From: a virus
DNA length: 39,998 nt
IMG/VR virus record: IMGVR_UViG_3300006917_000056
Span: 1-39,998 of that record
Strand: one strand, 5' to 3'
The first letter of the stretch is position 1, and the number at the start of each line of letters is the position of its first letter. A model generated the notes under the pieces. It made no database searches. It saw only the letters and a list, made by a program, of their open reading frames with translations, and had not been told where the DNA came from. This document shows, in pieces, positions 1 through 7,014 of this stretch. Both the position numbers and the translations under genes were made by a program.

Positions 1-99
1 AGGCCGGTCGGCCGGAATAGGCTGCCGGATGCTAAATGGCTCCATGCCACAGAAGTTGGGGAAGGTCCAACGATGCGGGTTCAAGTCCCGCCCGGCCTG
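1..99 (+). tRNA. class II tRNA-like element, anticodon not assignable
   Basis: Positions 1-7 (AGGCCGG) pair perfectly with 92-98 (CCGGCCT) as an acceptor stem. Positions 75-91 form a perfect T arm (GCGGG, loop TTCAAGT, CCCGC). Positions 10-26 resemble a leucine-type D arm with GGAATAGG in the loop. Positions 55-71 (GTTGG/CCAAC) look like the long variable arm of Leu/Ser tRNAs. The stretch 27-54 is about 10 nt longer than a normal anticodon arm and I find no clean 5-bp stem with a 7-nt loop. Candidate loops give GCT or CCA with mismatches. No CCA is encoded. It may be a degenerate tRNA, a tRNA-like element or a tRNA with an insertion. The element starts exactly at the window edge. Confidence 0.45.
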
Positions 100-154
100 C
101 CTGTTGTCTTTCCGTGAGAGAACGCCCGCGATCACCAGCGGCGAGGAGGAAACG

Positions 155-334
155 ATGAGTGAACCAAACGAGACAGCCGAGCCGTCTGGTGCATCCGGTG
201 GTTCGCCGGCGAACTATCCGGCCATTCCGGACAGTTGCCTGCGTGGCTCAACGGTAGAGCAGCGTGGTAAGCGTAACTGTTTTTGCGTGTTTCCCACGCG
301 GGAAAACAATAGGAACCGGGAAATAGCCACATGA
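155..334 (+). CDS. small hypothetical protein (59 aa)
   Basis: ATG at 155 follows a strong ribosome site (GAGGAGGAAACG). The product is acidic and rich in Ser, Pro and Gly in its first half, then basic around residues 38-53. It has no predicted membrane segment and I recognise no family. It lies between the tRNA-like element and the helicase, with 28 nt before the helicase start. The internal bases 240-262 look like a tRNA D arm but no full tRNA can be built there, so the coding reading is preferred. Confidence 0.5.
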   Translation: MSEPNETAEPSGASGGSPANYPAIPDSCLRGSTVEQRGKRNCFCVFPTRENNRNREIAT

Positions 335-362
335 GGCTGGCAAGATAGGCAAGGAGGTCATC

Positions 363-1892
363 TTGATTCTGCGTTCGTACCAGGCTGAGTCTGTAGACAC
401 CGGACTCGTGGCCGTGCATGACCGTGTTGAGGCCATGCTGGTTGGCATGTTCACTGGGGCCGGGAAGACAGTGATCTTCACGAGCCTTGCGCAGAAGGTT
501 CACCAGATCTTTGGTGGCCGCACTCTGATCGTCACTCCGCTGCGGGAGCTTGCCTGGCAGGCTGCTGACAAGGTCAGGGATGTGGCGGGCATGGACCCTG
601 GGATCGAGATGGCTGAGTACCGTGCCTCGACTGACACCTGGGAGTCTCCTGATGTCGTGGTTGCCAGCAAGCAGACGCTGCTCAGGGGCAGGTACAAGAA
701 GTTCACTGATGTCCGCCTCGTGATCGTGGACGAGGCTCACCTCCAGTACACCGAGCCCTGCCTGGAGATGCTCAGGTGGTTCAACGCCAATGGTGCCACA
801 GTCATCGGGTACACCGCCACGCCATTCCTTATGGACGGGCGGGCCATGGCGGATTACTACCAGCCCTCGGTGAACTACGACATCCAGTGGGCAATCAATG
901 AAGGCTGGGCAGTTCCTCCTGTGTGCAAGCTCGCCAAGGTTGACGGGCTTGATCTGTCTGGCGTGAAGCTGTCGATGGGGGATTTCAATCAGGCCCAACT
1001 GAATGCCGCAGTGGAGAAGGAGGCCAGCCTCCATCGCATCGCTCTCATCACGAGCAAGGAGATGAAGGGGCCGACCGTCGTGTTCACTCCCTCGGTTGCG
1101 TCGGCCAAGGGCGTGGCTCACTACCTCGCCAACAACTACGACATCAAGGCCGAGGTGGTGTGGGGCAAGCAGCCCGAGGAGGAGCGGCAGCTAGCCATCC
1201 GCAGGTTCAAGAACAACGAGTCCCAGGTGCTGGTGAACTGTGCGGTGGTCGCCGTTGGATTCGATCACCCCGCCATCCAGACCATGATCCTTGCCAGGCC
1301 AACCCGCTCTCGATCTTTCTGGCTCCAGTGCGTTGGCCGGGCAACGAGGCCTCTGGCTGGGACCGTAGACTTCGAGGGCTCGACGGCAGAGAGCAGGAGG
1401 GCTGCCATTGCCGCCAGCGAGAAGCCGCACTTCCAGATCATCGACTGCACGGACGCATCGCTGGATCACAGGCTCATCACCTCGGTAGACATGTTCGTCA
1501 CCGACAAGGACTGCGAGGTGAAGAAGGCCGTGAAGAAGGCGATGTGCGAGGGAGACAAGCCGCTCACCCAGGAAGAGATCGACGCCCTGGCCCAGGCCGA
1601 GCTTGAACGCAGAGTCATTGCCGAGGAGATCCAGAAGCGGCGAGAGGCCATGCGTGGCCGTGCCGATGGGGTTGTCTCAACCGAGGAGTTTGAGCTAGGA
1701 TCTGACGGCAAGAGGACAGTTGGTACATACCGCAATCCGCTCCGTGGCAAGTACGGCGGCGTGAGAATGTGCGACCTTCCTCCATGGTATCTGAAGTGGG
1801 GTGCCGACAACCCCAGCCTGAAGCATTGGATTCGTGCCACCTACAGAAAGGAGATTGACCGTCGTGCCAAACAAAGACGGGCTTTTGCCTGA
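363..1892 (+). CDS. superfamily 2 DEAH-box helicase
   Basis: A 509-aa ATP-dependent nucleic-acid translocase of the RAD25/SSL2-like SF2 type common in phages, probably used in replication or recombination. Visible motifs are an N-terminal LRSYQ, Walker A TGAGKT (31-36), DEAH (123-126), YTATP motif III (150-154), a second RecA-like domain with the VVFTPS strand, and motif VI QCVGRATRP (322-330). The C-terminal 150 residues are charged and of unknown role. The start is TTG at 363, 5 nt after AAGGAGG. No nearer ATG has as good a ribosome site. It is the first large gene of the plus-strand block. No primase or polymerase is next to it. Confidence 0.9.
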   Translation: MILRSYQAESVDTGLVAVHDRVEAMLVGMFTGAGKTVIFTSLAQKVHQIFGGRTLIVTPLRELAWQAADKVRDVAGMDPGIEMAEYRASTDTWESPDVVVASKQTLLRGRYKKFTDVRLVIVDEAHLQYTEPCLEMLRWFNANGATVIGYTATPFLMDGRAMADYYQPSVNYDIQWAINEGWAVPPVCKLAKVDGLDLSGVKLSMGDFNQAQLNAAVEKEASLHRIALITSKEMKGPTVVFTPSVASAKGVAHYLANNYDIKAEVVWGKQPEEERQLAIRRFKNNESQVLVNCAVVAVGFDHPAIQTMILARPTRSRSFWLQCVGRATRPLAGTVDFEGSTAESRRAAIAASEKPHFQIIDCTDASLDHRLITSVDMFVTDKDCEVKKAVKKAMCEGDKPLTQEEIDALAQAELERRVIAEEIQKRREAMRGRADGVVSTEEFELGSDGKRTVGTYRNPLRGKYGGVRMCDLPPWYLKWGADNPSLKHWIRATYRKEIDRRAKQRRAFA

Positions 1893-2187
1893 GACGATTG
1901 AGTTGATTACCGAGACGTTCGATGTCTCGCATGCGTTCCCTGTTACCTACCTACCCGTTGAGAGAAAGAAGAATGGATTCTTCCACCGACTGTGGCTTCG
2001 TCTTGCGGCATGCCTTGGCCTACGCTCACGACATCTTGAGGATGGTCGTGGTGAACAAGGTGACGGCGATAGTGTGCGCCAGGAAGTTGGGGCTGGACCC
2101 GGACCAAGTGCTGGGGGTTGCACACTTGCTGTCCAAATTGGGGCTGGTGCCTTCAAGGGAGAGGCTGGCTCTGGTGGCGATGCGTGA
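1864..2187 (+). CDS. possible overlapping hypothetical ORF or 5' part of the next gene
   Basis: The GTG at 1864 lies 10 nt after AAAGGAG and inside the helicase tail. The first 45 residues (PNKDGLLPETIELITETFDV...) look protein-like. From about 1995 the frame becomes Gly/Arg-rich and reads as a shadow of the gene at 1973, which is in the +1 frame. Either this is a short real gene with a spurious tail, or a frameshift splits one longer gene across the two frames. I cannot decide from sequence alone. Confidence 0.35.
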   Translation: MPNKDGLLPETIELITETFDVSHAFPVTYLPVERKKNGFFHRLWLRLAACLGLRSRHLEDGRGEQGDGDSVRQEVGAGPGPSAGGCTLAVQIGAGAFKGEAGSGGDA

Positions 2188-2500
2188 CCCAGGACTGGAC
2201 GACTCCGACATCGCAGAGATCTTCTCGGAGGATGAGTCCTGGGCTGCTGCGGTGAGGGCTGACGCCGCCCGCATCAAGGCAGAGGAGCCAATCGACTGGA
2301 GACTTGAGACGCTGAGGGGGTACTACTACCTAGAGGATCTTCCGCCAGACGAGTTGTACAGGGAGGCCGAGGCTGTGCGTAGTAAGCGTGTGCAGCCGAG
2401 GTTCAATGGCACGATGTGGGATCTCGTGAGGCTACGGGCGTTCTCGTGGAATGGCAGGAAGGGCGCTTTCCAGTCACTTTGTTTCCCGGATGTTGTATGA
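1973..2500 (+). CDS. hypothetical protein (175 aa)
   Basis: No family is recognised. Residues from about 24 (a KVTAIVCARKLGLDPDQVLG stretch) have helix-turn-helix-like spacing. The middle is acidic and the end is aromatic (W, F). The start is uncertain: ATG 1973 follows a purine-rich GAGAGAAAGAAGA, ATG 1922 is upstream and ATG 2042 is downstream. The stop overlaps the start of the next small gene as ATGA. See the entry at 1864 for a possible frameshifted N-terminus. Confidence 0.65.
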   Translation: MDSSTDCGFVLRHALAYAHDILRMVVVNKVTAIVCARKLGLDPDQVLGVAHLLSKLGLVPSRERLALVAMRDPGLDDSDIAEIFSEDESWAAAVRADAARIKAEEPIDWRLETLRGYYYLEDLPPDELYREAEAVRSKRVQPRFNGTMWDLVRLRAFSWNGRKGAFQSLCFPDVV

Positions 2501-2580
2501 ACCGCGACGACTTCATTGAGTTCATGATTGCCATTGCTGTGTCCGCACTCGCCATAGCCTTTGCTTCTATGGAGTGGTGA
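2497..2580 (+). CDS. 27-aa membrane microprotein
   Basis: The ATG is coupled to the upstream stop by a 4-nt ATGA overlap. The product starts MNRDDFIEF and is then almost entirely hydrophobic (MIAIAVSALAIAFA), one transmembrane helix, ending in MEW. The next gene starts 2 nt after its stop. A similar 21-aa protein lies on the minus strand at 8565. The function is unknown. It could be a holin-like or regulatory membrane peptide. Confidence 0.5.
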   Translation: MNRDDFIEFMIAIAVSALAIAFASMEW

Positions 2581-2581
2581 C

Positions 2582-2941
2582 ATGGCCAAGTCTGGCACTC
2601 GTGTTGGTGACATGTACGAGAGTCTGCTCTCGGCGTTCACTGGACTAGGGGGGGATCGGCGGGCCTGTCCGTTCGACGCCCCCGGCTACGAGTACGATGG
2701 TCCGGAGATCTCATGGCTAGGAACAAAGCCAGCGATGGCAGCAGATCTACCCTCTCTGCGTTTGCTCTGGAGTTCACGCGATGCGCGGCCTGCTGGGAAA
2801 CCCAGTGCTGGAAAGGAATGCACATCCACCATCTTGTCGGAGGAGCCGGGCGAAAGCACGACCGTCGTAACCTGCTCAGGCTATGCGGCAACTGTCATGA
2901 CTGTCTCCACCAGGGGCCGCCAGCCGGTCAGCCCGACCTGA
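2582..2941 (+). CDS. hypothetical protein overlapping HNH gene
   Basis: The ATG at 2582 directly follows the stop of the membrane microprotein. The first 45 residues (MAKSGTRVGDMYESLLSAF...) look plausible. After position 2713 the frame runs under the HNH gene and becomes Ser/Arg-rich. Gene boundaries are doubtful. Either the real product is mostly the N-terminal part with an incidental tail, or a frameshift once joined it to the HNH gene. Confidence 0.35.
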   Translation: MAKSGTRVGDMYESLLSAFTGLGGDRRACPFDAPGYEYDGPEISWLGTKPAMAADLPSLRLLWSSRDARPAGKPSAGKECTSTILSEEPGESTTVVTCSGYAATVMTVSTRGRQPVSPT

Positions 2942-3084
2942 CGAAGGGGATGATGTTGTGGTGCAAGCAGCAGGAGGATCCAGAGTATTACGATCCCGTG
3001 TTCCTGGCTGGGCTTGTCCATAGGAAGTGGCTTGGTTATGATCCCGAGCCGCTGGATGAGTGGTACATCTCACGGAGGAAGTGA
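2713..3084 (+). CDS. HNH-type zinc-binding nuclease-like protein
   Basis: A 123-aa protein with an HNH/treble-clef arrangement: CAACW near residue 24, a HIHHLVGG segment, then RRNLLRLCGNCHDCLH. The two CxxC pairs and the central HH are typical of small phage HNH nucleases. Asn in RRNL fits the HNH asparagine. The ATG follows GGAGATCTC. The stop TGA shares its A with the ATG of the next nuclease gene. It may cut DNA during packaging or be a mobile free-standing endonuclease. Position in an early operon next to another nuclease favours DNA processing. Confidence 0.75.
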   Translation: MARNKASDGSRSTLSAFALEFTRCAACWETQCWKGMHIHHLVGGAGRKHDRRNLLRLCGNCHDCLHQGPPAGQPDLTKGMMLWCKQQEDPEYYDPVFLAGLVHRKWLGYDPEPLDEWYISRRK

Positions 3085-3422
3085 TGGGCAAGATGTCCAG
3101 GGAGAAGGGCAAGGCCGGGGAGCGTGAGGCTGCCGGTGAGTGGGCCAAGGCGTTCGGCGGCACGGCCAGGCGAGGGGTGCAGTTCCAGGGGTCTAAGGAT
3201 TCCCCCGACATCGTCACCGACCATGCCAACATTCACATCGAGGTGAAGCGGTGCGAGTCTGGCAGCCTGTACCTGTGGCTGGCCCAGGCCAAGTTCGACT
3301 GCGGCGGGAAAATCCCAGTGGTTTTACACAGAAAGAACAAGAAGAAATGGGTGGTCATCATGGAGCTTGATGACGCGCCTGCTTTTGTGCGGGAAATCTC
3401 GGGAGATACAGAGATTCTGTAG
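3084..3422 (+). CDS. small PDDEXK-like nuclease (resolvase-like)
   Basis: A 112-aa protein beginning MGKMSREKGKAGEREAA, a basic helix with an early Glu as in archaeal-type Holliday junction resolvases and VRR-NUC-like enzymes. Then come SPDIV (Asp) and IHIEVKRCE (ExK), which complete a PD-(D/E)xK core. The C-terminal IPVVLHRKNKKKWVVIMEL strand pattern fits the fold. The ATG at 3084 follows ACGGAGGAAGTG and overlaps the upstream stop. The likely role is DNA branch resolution or repair. Confidence 0.7.
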   Translation: MGKMSREKGKAGEREAAGEWAKAFGGTARRGVQFQGSKDSPDIVTDHANIHIEVKRCESGSLYLWLAQAKFDCGGKIPVVLHRKNKKKWVVIMELDDAPAFVREISGDTEIL

Positions 3423-3425
3423 CAT

Positions 3426-3454
3426 TTGCAAGGTTTGTGGGACACTTGTATAGT
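3426..3454 (+). promoter_or_regulatory. sigma70-type promoter
   Basis: TTGCAA (3426-3431), a 17-bp spacer and TATAGT (3449-3454), placed in the gap before the gene at 3488. A second TTGCAA-17-TAAGAT promoter is at 30501. It would drive the membrane and protease cassette. Confidence 0.55.
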
Positions 3455-3487
3455 GACGCCCCACAACCTTACGAAAGCGAGAGTCTC

Positions 3488-3757
3488 ATGACGATCTGGG
3501 AAAAGCTGCGGCTGCTTCAGGAGTGGTCGCCGGTCCTGTCCATTGCCCAGGAATACCTGGCCGAGAAGGACGCCCACAAGAAGGCCATCATCGTGGCTGA
3601 CGCGGCCGAGTGGCTGACCTCCAAGACCACGACCAAGATCGATGACCGCATTGTATCCCGCCTGGCTGCCGTCCTCAAGACGCCGCAGGGCGAAGACCTT
3701 CTCCGGGAGATTGTTGCCATTGCTGGTGAGCTTGGGCAACCGGAGGTGCCGAAATGA
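3488..3757 (+). CDS. hypothetical helical protein (89 aa)
   Basis: Amphipathic, Ala/Leu/Glu-rich and predicted all-helical, with no signal peptide. It is the first gene after a promoter-like sequence. ATG 3488 follows AAAGCGAGAG. An upstream in-frame start at 3437 lies inside the promoter spacer and is unlikely. The stop overlaps the next start (ATGA). No family is recognised. Confidence 0.6.
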   Translation: MTIWEKLRLLQEWSPVLSIAQEYLAEKDAHKKAIIVADAAEWLTSKTTTKIDDRIVSRLAAVLKTPQGEDLLREIVAIAGELGQPEVPK

Positions 3758-4011
3758 AAGAGGCTATCGAACTTGCCCTCCAGGTTGGTATTGGCCTGGC
3801 CTTCGCCGCGTACGGCCTTTATTCCCTCGGTAAAGCGTACCTGCCAAAGCTGAGGCCCGCCAGTCCACCCAGCCTGGAGGGCGGCCCTACACCAGAGGAG
3901 GATCGCCACACGGTCCTCGCCATCCAGGGCAGGCTGACTGCTGCTGGCAACACCAAGGCGGCTAAGACTGCGTACACCTTGATCGGTGAGATGCTGGACC
4001 CTGGCAAATGA
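3754..4011 (+). CDS. small membrane protein (85 aa)
   Basis: Residues 6-28 form one hydrophobic helix (LALQVGIGLAFAAYGLYSLG). A Pro-rich linker (30-50) and a soluble helical tail follow. It is probably an inner-membrane protein with N-terminus out or in undetermined. Overlaps of 4 nt on both sides show translational coupling. It could be a holin-class protein given the membrane and protease neighbours, but no diagnostic motif exists. Confidence 0.6.
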   Translation: MKEAIELALQVGIGLAFAAYGLYSLGKAYLPKLRPASPPSLEGGPTPEEDRHTVLAIQGRLTAAGNTKAAKTAYTLIGEMLDPGK

Positions 4012-4382
4012 AACCGTGGCTGTTCATCTTCGGCGGGTTGATCATGGCGTTCGGCCTGCCGGACCTGCCAGAGATCCCGTCGTGGGTGGTGGCCCAGCCG
4101 GTGGCCGACAGAGTGGTGCTGGTATACGAGAAGAACGACCATGTCGTGGCCTCGGGCGTCAAGGCCGGGCTCAATGCACTGAACCGTGCCGGGGTGCAGG
4201 CCACCATGTTCGAGGTGGACAACACCGATGGCGATGGCGATGTGCCAGAGCAGTACAAGCTGCCCCTTGAGGCGGCCAAGAAGGCTGGCCTCCCGGCCCT
4301 GGTTGTGATGAGTGGGGGCAAGGTGCTTCGGGTGGTGGTCGGCCCGAAGACGCAGGATCAGGTGGAGGAGGCGACCCGATGA
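4008..4382 (+). CDS. membrane-anchored thioredoxin-fold-like protein
   Basis: A 124-aa protein. Residues 1-16 are a hydrophobic signal or anchor (KPWLFIFGGLIMAFGL). The rest alternates strand and helix. The end (LPALVVMSGGKVLRVVVG then TQDQVEEA) matches the final strand-helix pattern of thioredoxin folds, with cis-Pro-like LPAL. No CxxC is present, so it should be redox-inactive. Overlaps of 4 nt link it to both neighbours. Assignment is by pattern only. Confidence 0.45.
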   Translation: MKPWLFIFGGLIMAFGLPDLPEIPSWVVAQPVADRVVLVYEKNDHVVASGVKAGLNALNRAGVQATMFEVDNTDGDGDVPEQYKLPLEAAKKAGLPALVVMSGGKVLRVVVGPKTQDQVEEATR

Positions 4383-5263
4383 ACTCCTTTGAGGTCATTG
4401 ATCCACGGCTGGTCGATGTTCGTCTGCCTGAGCATGACGGCTACCCAGAGGAGCTAGCTAAGGGCGACACTCAGGATGTCCTCATGGATGTCTGCGGTGA
4501 CGCTGCTCGTTCGTTCCCTCAGTCACTGTGGATCGAGCCGAGGGACTGGGCCGACAAGGCAGCCGACAACGACCGGCACAAGACCTGGCCGGTCAACTAC
4601 ATCGACCGCTTCACGAACCAGTCGCCCAGCCATGAGTGCGTGTACCATTCCGCATCAAGCGGGCTGGCCTCATGTTGGAACCGACAGCGCGGGATCATCT
4701 ACCCTGATGGTCCGAAGAAAGAGTTCCGCTACCCTGAGTCGGGGAAGTTCCAGTCGATCTGGTTCTCGCCACTCTCGGGCTACAGCCCGGCAAATCCCCG
4801 ACAGTGGGGTGGCTCTTCCGTTCGCGGTTCACTGGAGCGGCTGACCAAGCACGGCCTGCTGCCCGACAAGATTCAACCAGGCGAGTACGGATTCAAGCAC
4901 ACCCTTCAGGGAACCAGCGGCAAGGGCAACCTGAACCAGAGCGGTGGCGAGTGGGTTCGCGAGCGTGATTTCCCGGAGGGGTGGGAGCAAACCGCCAAGA
5001 TGTTCCGGGTGAAGGAGGCGGTGTTCGCTGACTCCTGGGAGCAGGCGGTCTGCCTTGTGCTGCACGGCATCGCCTACCACGTTGGCCGTGACGGGCATGC
5101 CGTCCCGTGGATGCGATACCTGCCCGGCCAGGGCATGGAATACCCCGACAGCTACGACGTATTCCGCTACGACTCCATGCGAACAGTGCAGCGGGCGTGG
5201 AGCAGCGGATACGGGATCATCTCAATGACCCAGCCCGACGATTACTCCAAGCCAGGAGAGTAA
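4379..5263 (+). CDS. possible papain-like cysteine peptidase
   Basis: A 294-aa protein without a signal peptide. NQSPSHECVYHSASS (about residues 79-93) resembles the Gln...Cys-helix start of papain-fold peptidases, and GRDGHAVPWMRY (about 237-248) resembles the active-site His strand. NRQRG and the aromatic Gly-rich middle fit a globular enzyme. It sits directly upstream of a secreted trypsin-like protease and after two membrane proteins, suggesting a role at the cell envelope or in protein maturation. The family assignment is pattern-based. A non-enzymatic relative is possible. Confidence 0.4.
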   Translation: MNSFEVIDPRLVDVRLPEHDGYPEELAKGDTQDVLMDVCGDAARSFPQSLWIEPRDWADKAADNDRHKTWPVNYIDRFTNQSPSHECVYHSASSGLASCWNRQRGIIYPDGPKKEFRYPESGKFQSIWFSPLSGYSPANPRQWGGSSVRGSLERLTKHGLLPDKIQPGEYGFKHTLQGTSGKGNLNQSGGEWVRERDFPEGWEQTAKMFRVKEAVFADSWEQAVCLVLHGIAYHVGRDGHAVPWMRYLPGQGMEYPDSYDVFRYDSMRTVQRAWSSGYGIISMTQPDDYSKPGE

Positions 5264-5265
5264 GC

Positions 5266-6102
5266 ATGAGCCCCAATCGTATGCGGACAGCCTCACTTTT
5301 CGTTGCTTTTCTGATATGCGTGGGGCAAGTAATCGCCGCCTGCCCTAACTGCGAAGACGGCATGGTGCGGGCTGGCCGGATCCTCTATCCCTGCCCTCTC
5401 TGCTGTGGGGAAAATGAATCAGATTTCCCACACGGGCTGAAAGAAAAAGGCACCAGTATTCCTGACAAAAAGCCTGACACTTCTGAACAAGTACAGGCAG
5501 TTCTATCCCCCGAGGAGTCGGTGGTTCGCATCGTGTCGGAGAACAAGGACTCCACCTCATATGGGTCTGGCGTGGTGGTGATGTACGAGGGGCAGGTGCT
5601 TGTGCTGACGGCGCGGCATGTGGTGTTCGACGACGACACGACCGAGGGTTTCAAGCACACGGTCCACTACCAGGACGGCACCACCTCCCCGGCCAGGCTG
5701 GTCAAGGACAACTCGCCCTTCGATGTCGCCGCCCTGGAGGTGGATGTGGTCGCTGCCCCGGCCCTGGTCGTGGCCGAGAAGGCTCCAGCCCTGGGTGAGA
5801 AGGTCACTATTGTGGGGTACGGAAGCCACGGTTCACGCAGGAGGGCCGCTAGCGGCCGCGTAGACGGGCGATGGAAGCCGGTGGGCAATCAGCCCATGGA
5901 CAGGTTCTCCTCGTCTGTAGGGGCACGGCAGGGGGATTCTGGTGGGCCTGTGTTCAGTGAAGATGGGAAGGTTGTAGGGATCCTGTCGTCCTCGGATGGA
6001 GGCAGGACATGGTCAACCAACTGTGAACGTATACGCAAGATCCTCGCCGGGGAGGAGAGCAAGCAGGCTGCCTGCCCAGATGGAAAGTGCAGAAAGCGAT
6101 GA
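5266..6102 (+). CDS. secreted trypsin-like serine protease with N-terminal zinc-ribbon motif
   Basis: A 278-aa S1/DegP-like chymotrypsin-fold protease. Residues 1-25 form a signal peptide (basic start, FVAFLICVGQVIAA). Next comes a CPNCEDG...CPLCCG pair resembling a DnaJ-type zinc ribbon. The catalytic triad is visible: His118 in TARHVV, Asp153 in FDVAAL and Ser225 in GDSGGPV. The ATG at 5266 follows CAGGAGAG. It acts outside the cytoplasm, perhaps on envelope proteins, during lysis or as a host-surface factor. Trypsin-like proteases with signal peptides are uncommon in tailed phages. It is the sixth gene of the cassette starting at 3488. Confidence 0.85.
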   Translation: MSPNRMRTASLFVAFLICVGQVIAACPNCEDGMVRAGRILYPCPLCCGENESDFPHGLKEKGTSIPDKKPDTSEQVQAVLSPEESVVRIVSENKDSTSYGSGVVVMYEGQVLVLTARHVVFDDDTTEGFKHTVHYQDGTTSPARLVKDNSPFDVAALEVDVVAAPALVVAEKAPALGEKVTIVGYGSHGSRRRAASGRVDGRWKPVGNQPMDRFSSSVGARQGDSGGPVFSEDGKVVGILSSSDGGRTWSTNCERIRKILAGEESKQAACPDGKCRKR

Positions 6103-6410
6103 CACTTCGGGATGCCAAGGACGGCGCCTGGGAATCCCTGTCGCATGCCCCTGTCCGGCGGTATCTGCTGGGCCGTGATCGCTGCGACCGGCTGGTTCGT
6201 ATCGCCATGGAGACGGTGAACGGCGGGGAGTTCGTGGCTGCCGGATTCAACACCGCCAACGGCAGGGAGATCTGCCAGTCCATCGAGGAGCGGGTTGCCG
6301 CCAGCTACACCGAGCGGTGCAGCGGCGTGTTCACAACGCTCATCTTGTCCTGGGCCATTCAAGCAATTGTTCAGTACCTCATTCGGCGTTGGTGGAAGGA
6401 GATAACGTGA
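6099..6410 (+). CDS. hypothetical protein with C-terminal membrane segment
   Basis: 103 aa. The N-terminal 70 residues are soluble and charged. Residues about 76-98 (VFTTLILSWAIQAIVQYLI) are a membrane helix followed by RRWWKE. ATG 6099 overlaps the protease stop (ATGA). An in-frame GTG at 6087 is less likely. It ends overlapping the next GTG start. No family is recognised. Confidence 0.6.
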   Translation: MTLRDAKDGAWESLSHAPVRRYLLGRDRCDRLVRIAMETVNGGEFVAAGFNTANGREICQSIEERVAASYTERCSGVFTTLILSWAIQAIVQYLIRRWWKEIT

Positions 6411-6793
6411 CAGCGTGGCAAGCACAGACACTTCGCGAACTCAAGGACATCGCGATTCGGGTCGGTGTCCCAGGCGTTGCGCTCGGGTTTGTCTTGTATG
6501 TCGTGACCCTGGCGGGCGGGAAGTTGCACGACTCGGTGCTGGTTCCGTTTGTCGAGACATTCCGCGATGCATCGAGAGACACCCAGGAGTCCCTGAAGAT
6601 CTCAGCCAAGGCGCAAGAGAGGCATGCTGATGCCGAGGAGACTCAGGCCAAGAGCATGGCCGTGATGGCAGAGCAGGCCGAGGTGCAGACTGAGATCCTG
6701 CGAGCCATGGCGAACGACGCACGCGCACACAAGGAAGCGATCACCGAGATGAACAAGGCGCTGCTTGAACTGCGAGAGGCGATCAAACCTTGA
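6407..6793 (+). CDS. membrane-anchored coiled-coil protein
   Basis: 128 aa with GTG start at 6407 after GGAAGGAGATAAC. Residues 18-38 (VGVPGVALGFVLYVVTLAGG) are a membrane helix. From residue 55 a long heptad-like helix rich in Ala, Glu and Gln runs to the end. The layout is like small spanin-like or envelope-spanning proteins, but it lacks a lipobox. Start and stop overlap both neighbours. Confidence 0.6.
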   Translation: MTAWQAQTLRELKDIAIRVGVPGVALGFVLYVVTLAGGKLHDSVLVPFVETFRDASRDTQESLKISAKAQERHADAEETQAKSMAVMAEQAEVQTEILRAMANDARAHKEAITEMNKALLELREAIKP

Positions 6794-7008
6794 GAAGCGA
6801 TGTCGTCAACCACTTCCTGTCTGCGGAGGCTGACCCGCTGATCCGGCTGTCCGTCACGATGGACGGCCACACCTACATCTACCAGTACCGCCGATGCCAA
6901 ACTCCTCTCATGCGAGAGGCACTGAAGAATCACGTTGAGCTTGGGAAGACAGACCCCTACGCTAGCCTCATCTTACTGCGGATGATGAAGCAGTGTGAAT
7001 CCCAGTGA
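6790..7008 (+). CDS. hypothetical protein (72 aa)
   Basis: TTG start at 6790 overlaps the upstream stop. It is a small soluble protein with a strand-rich centre (LIRLSVTMDGHTYIYQYRR) and a helical end. No family is recognised. It is the last gene before the sigma-like factor. Confidence 0.55.
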   Translation: MRSDVVNHFLSAEADPLIRLSVTMDGHTYIYQYRRCQTPLMREALKNHVELGKTDPYASLILLRMMKQCESQ

Positions 7009-7014
7009 GATAAA

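Noticed and set aside
233-310. tRNA D-arm-like sequence GGCTCAACGGTAGAGCAGC
   Set aside because: No matching anticodon arm, T arm or acceptor 3' strand can be built. It lies in a small coding gene with a good ribosome site.
132-1121. Long minus-strand open frame over the helicase
   Set aside because: It is antisense to a gene with all SF2 motifs and has Arg/His/Pro-rich content typical of a shadow in GC-rich coding DNA.
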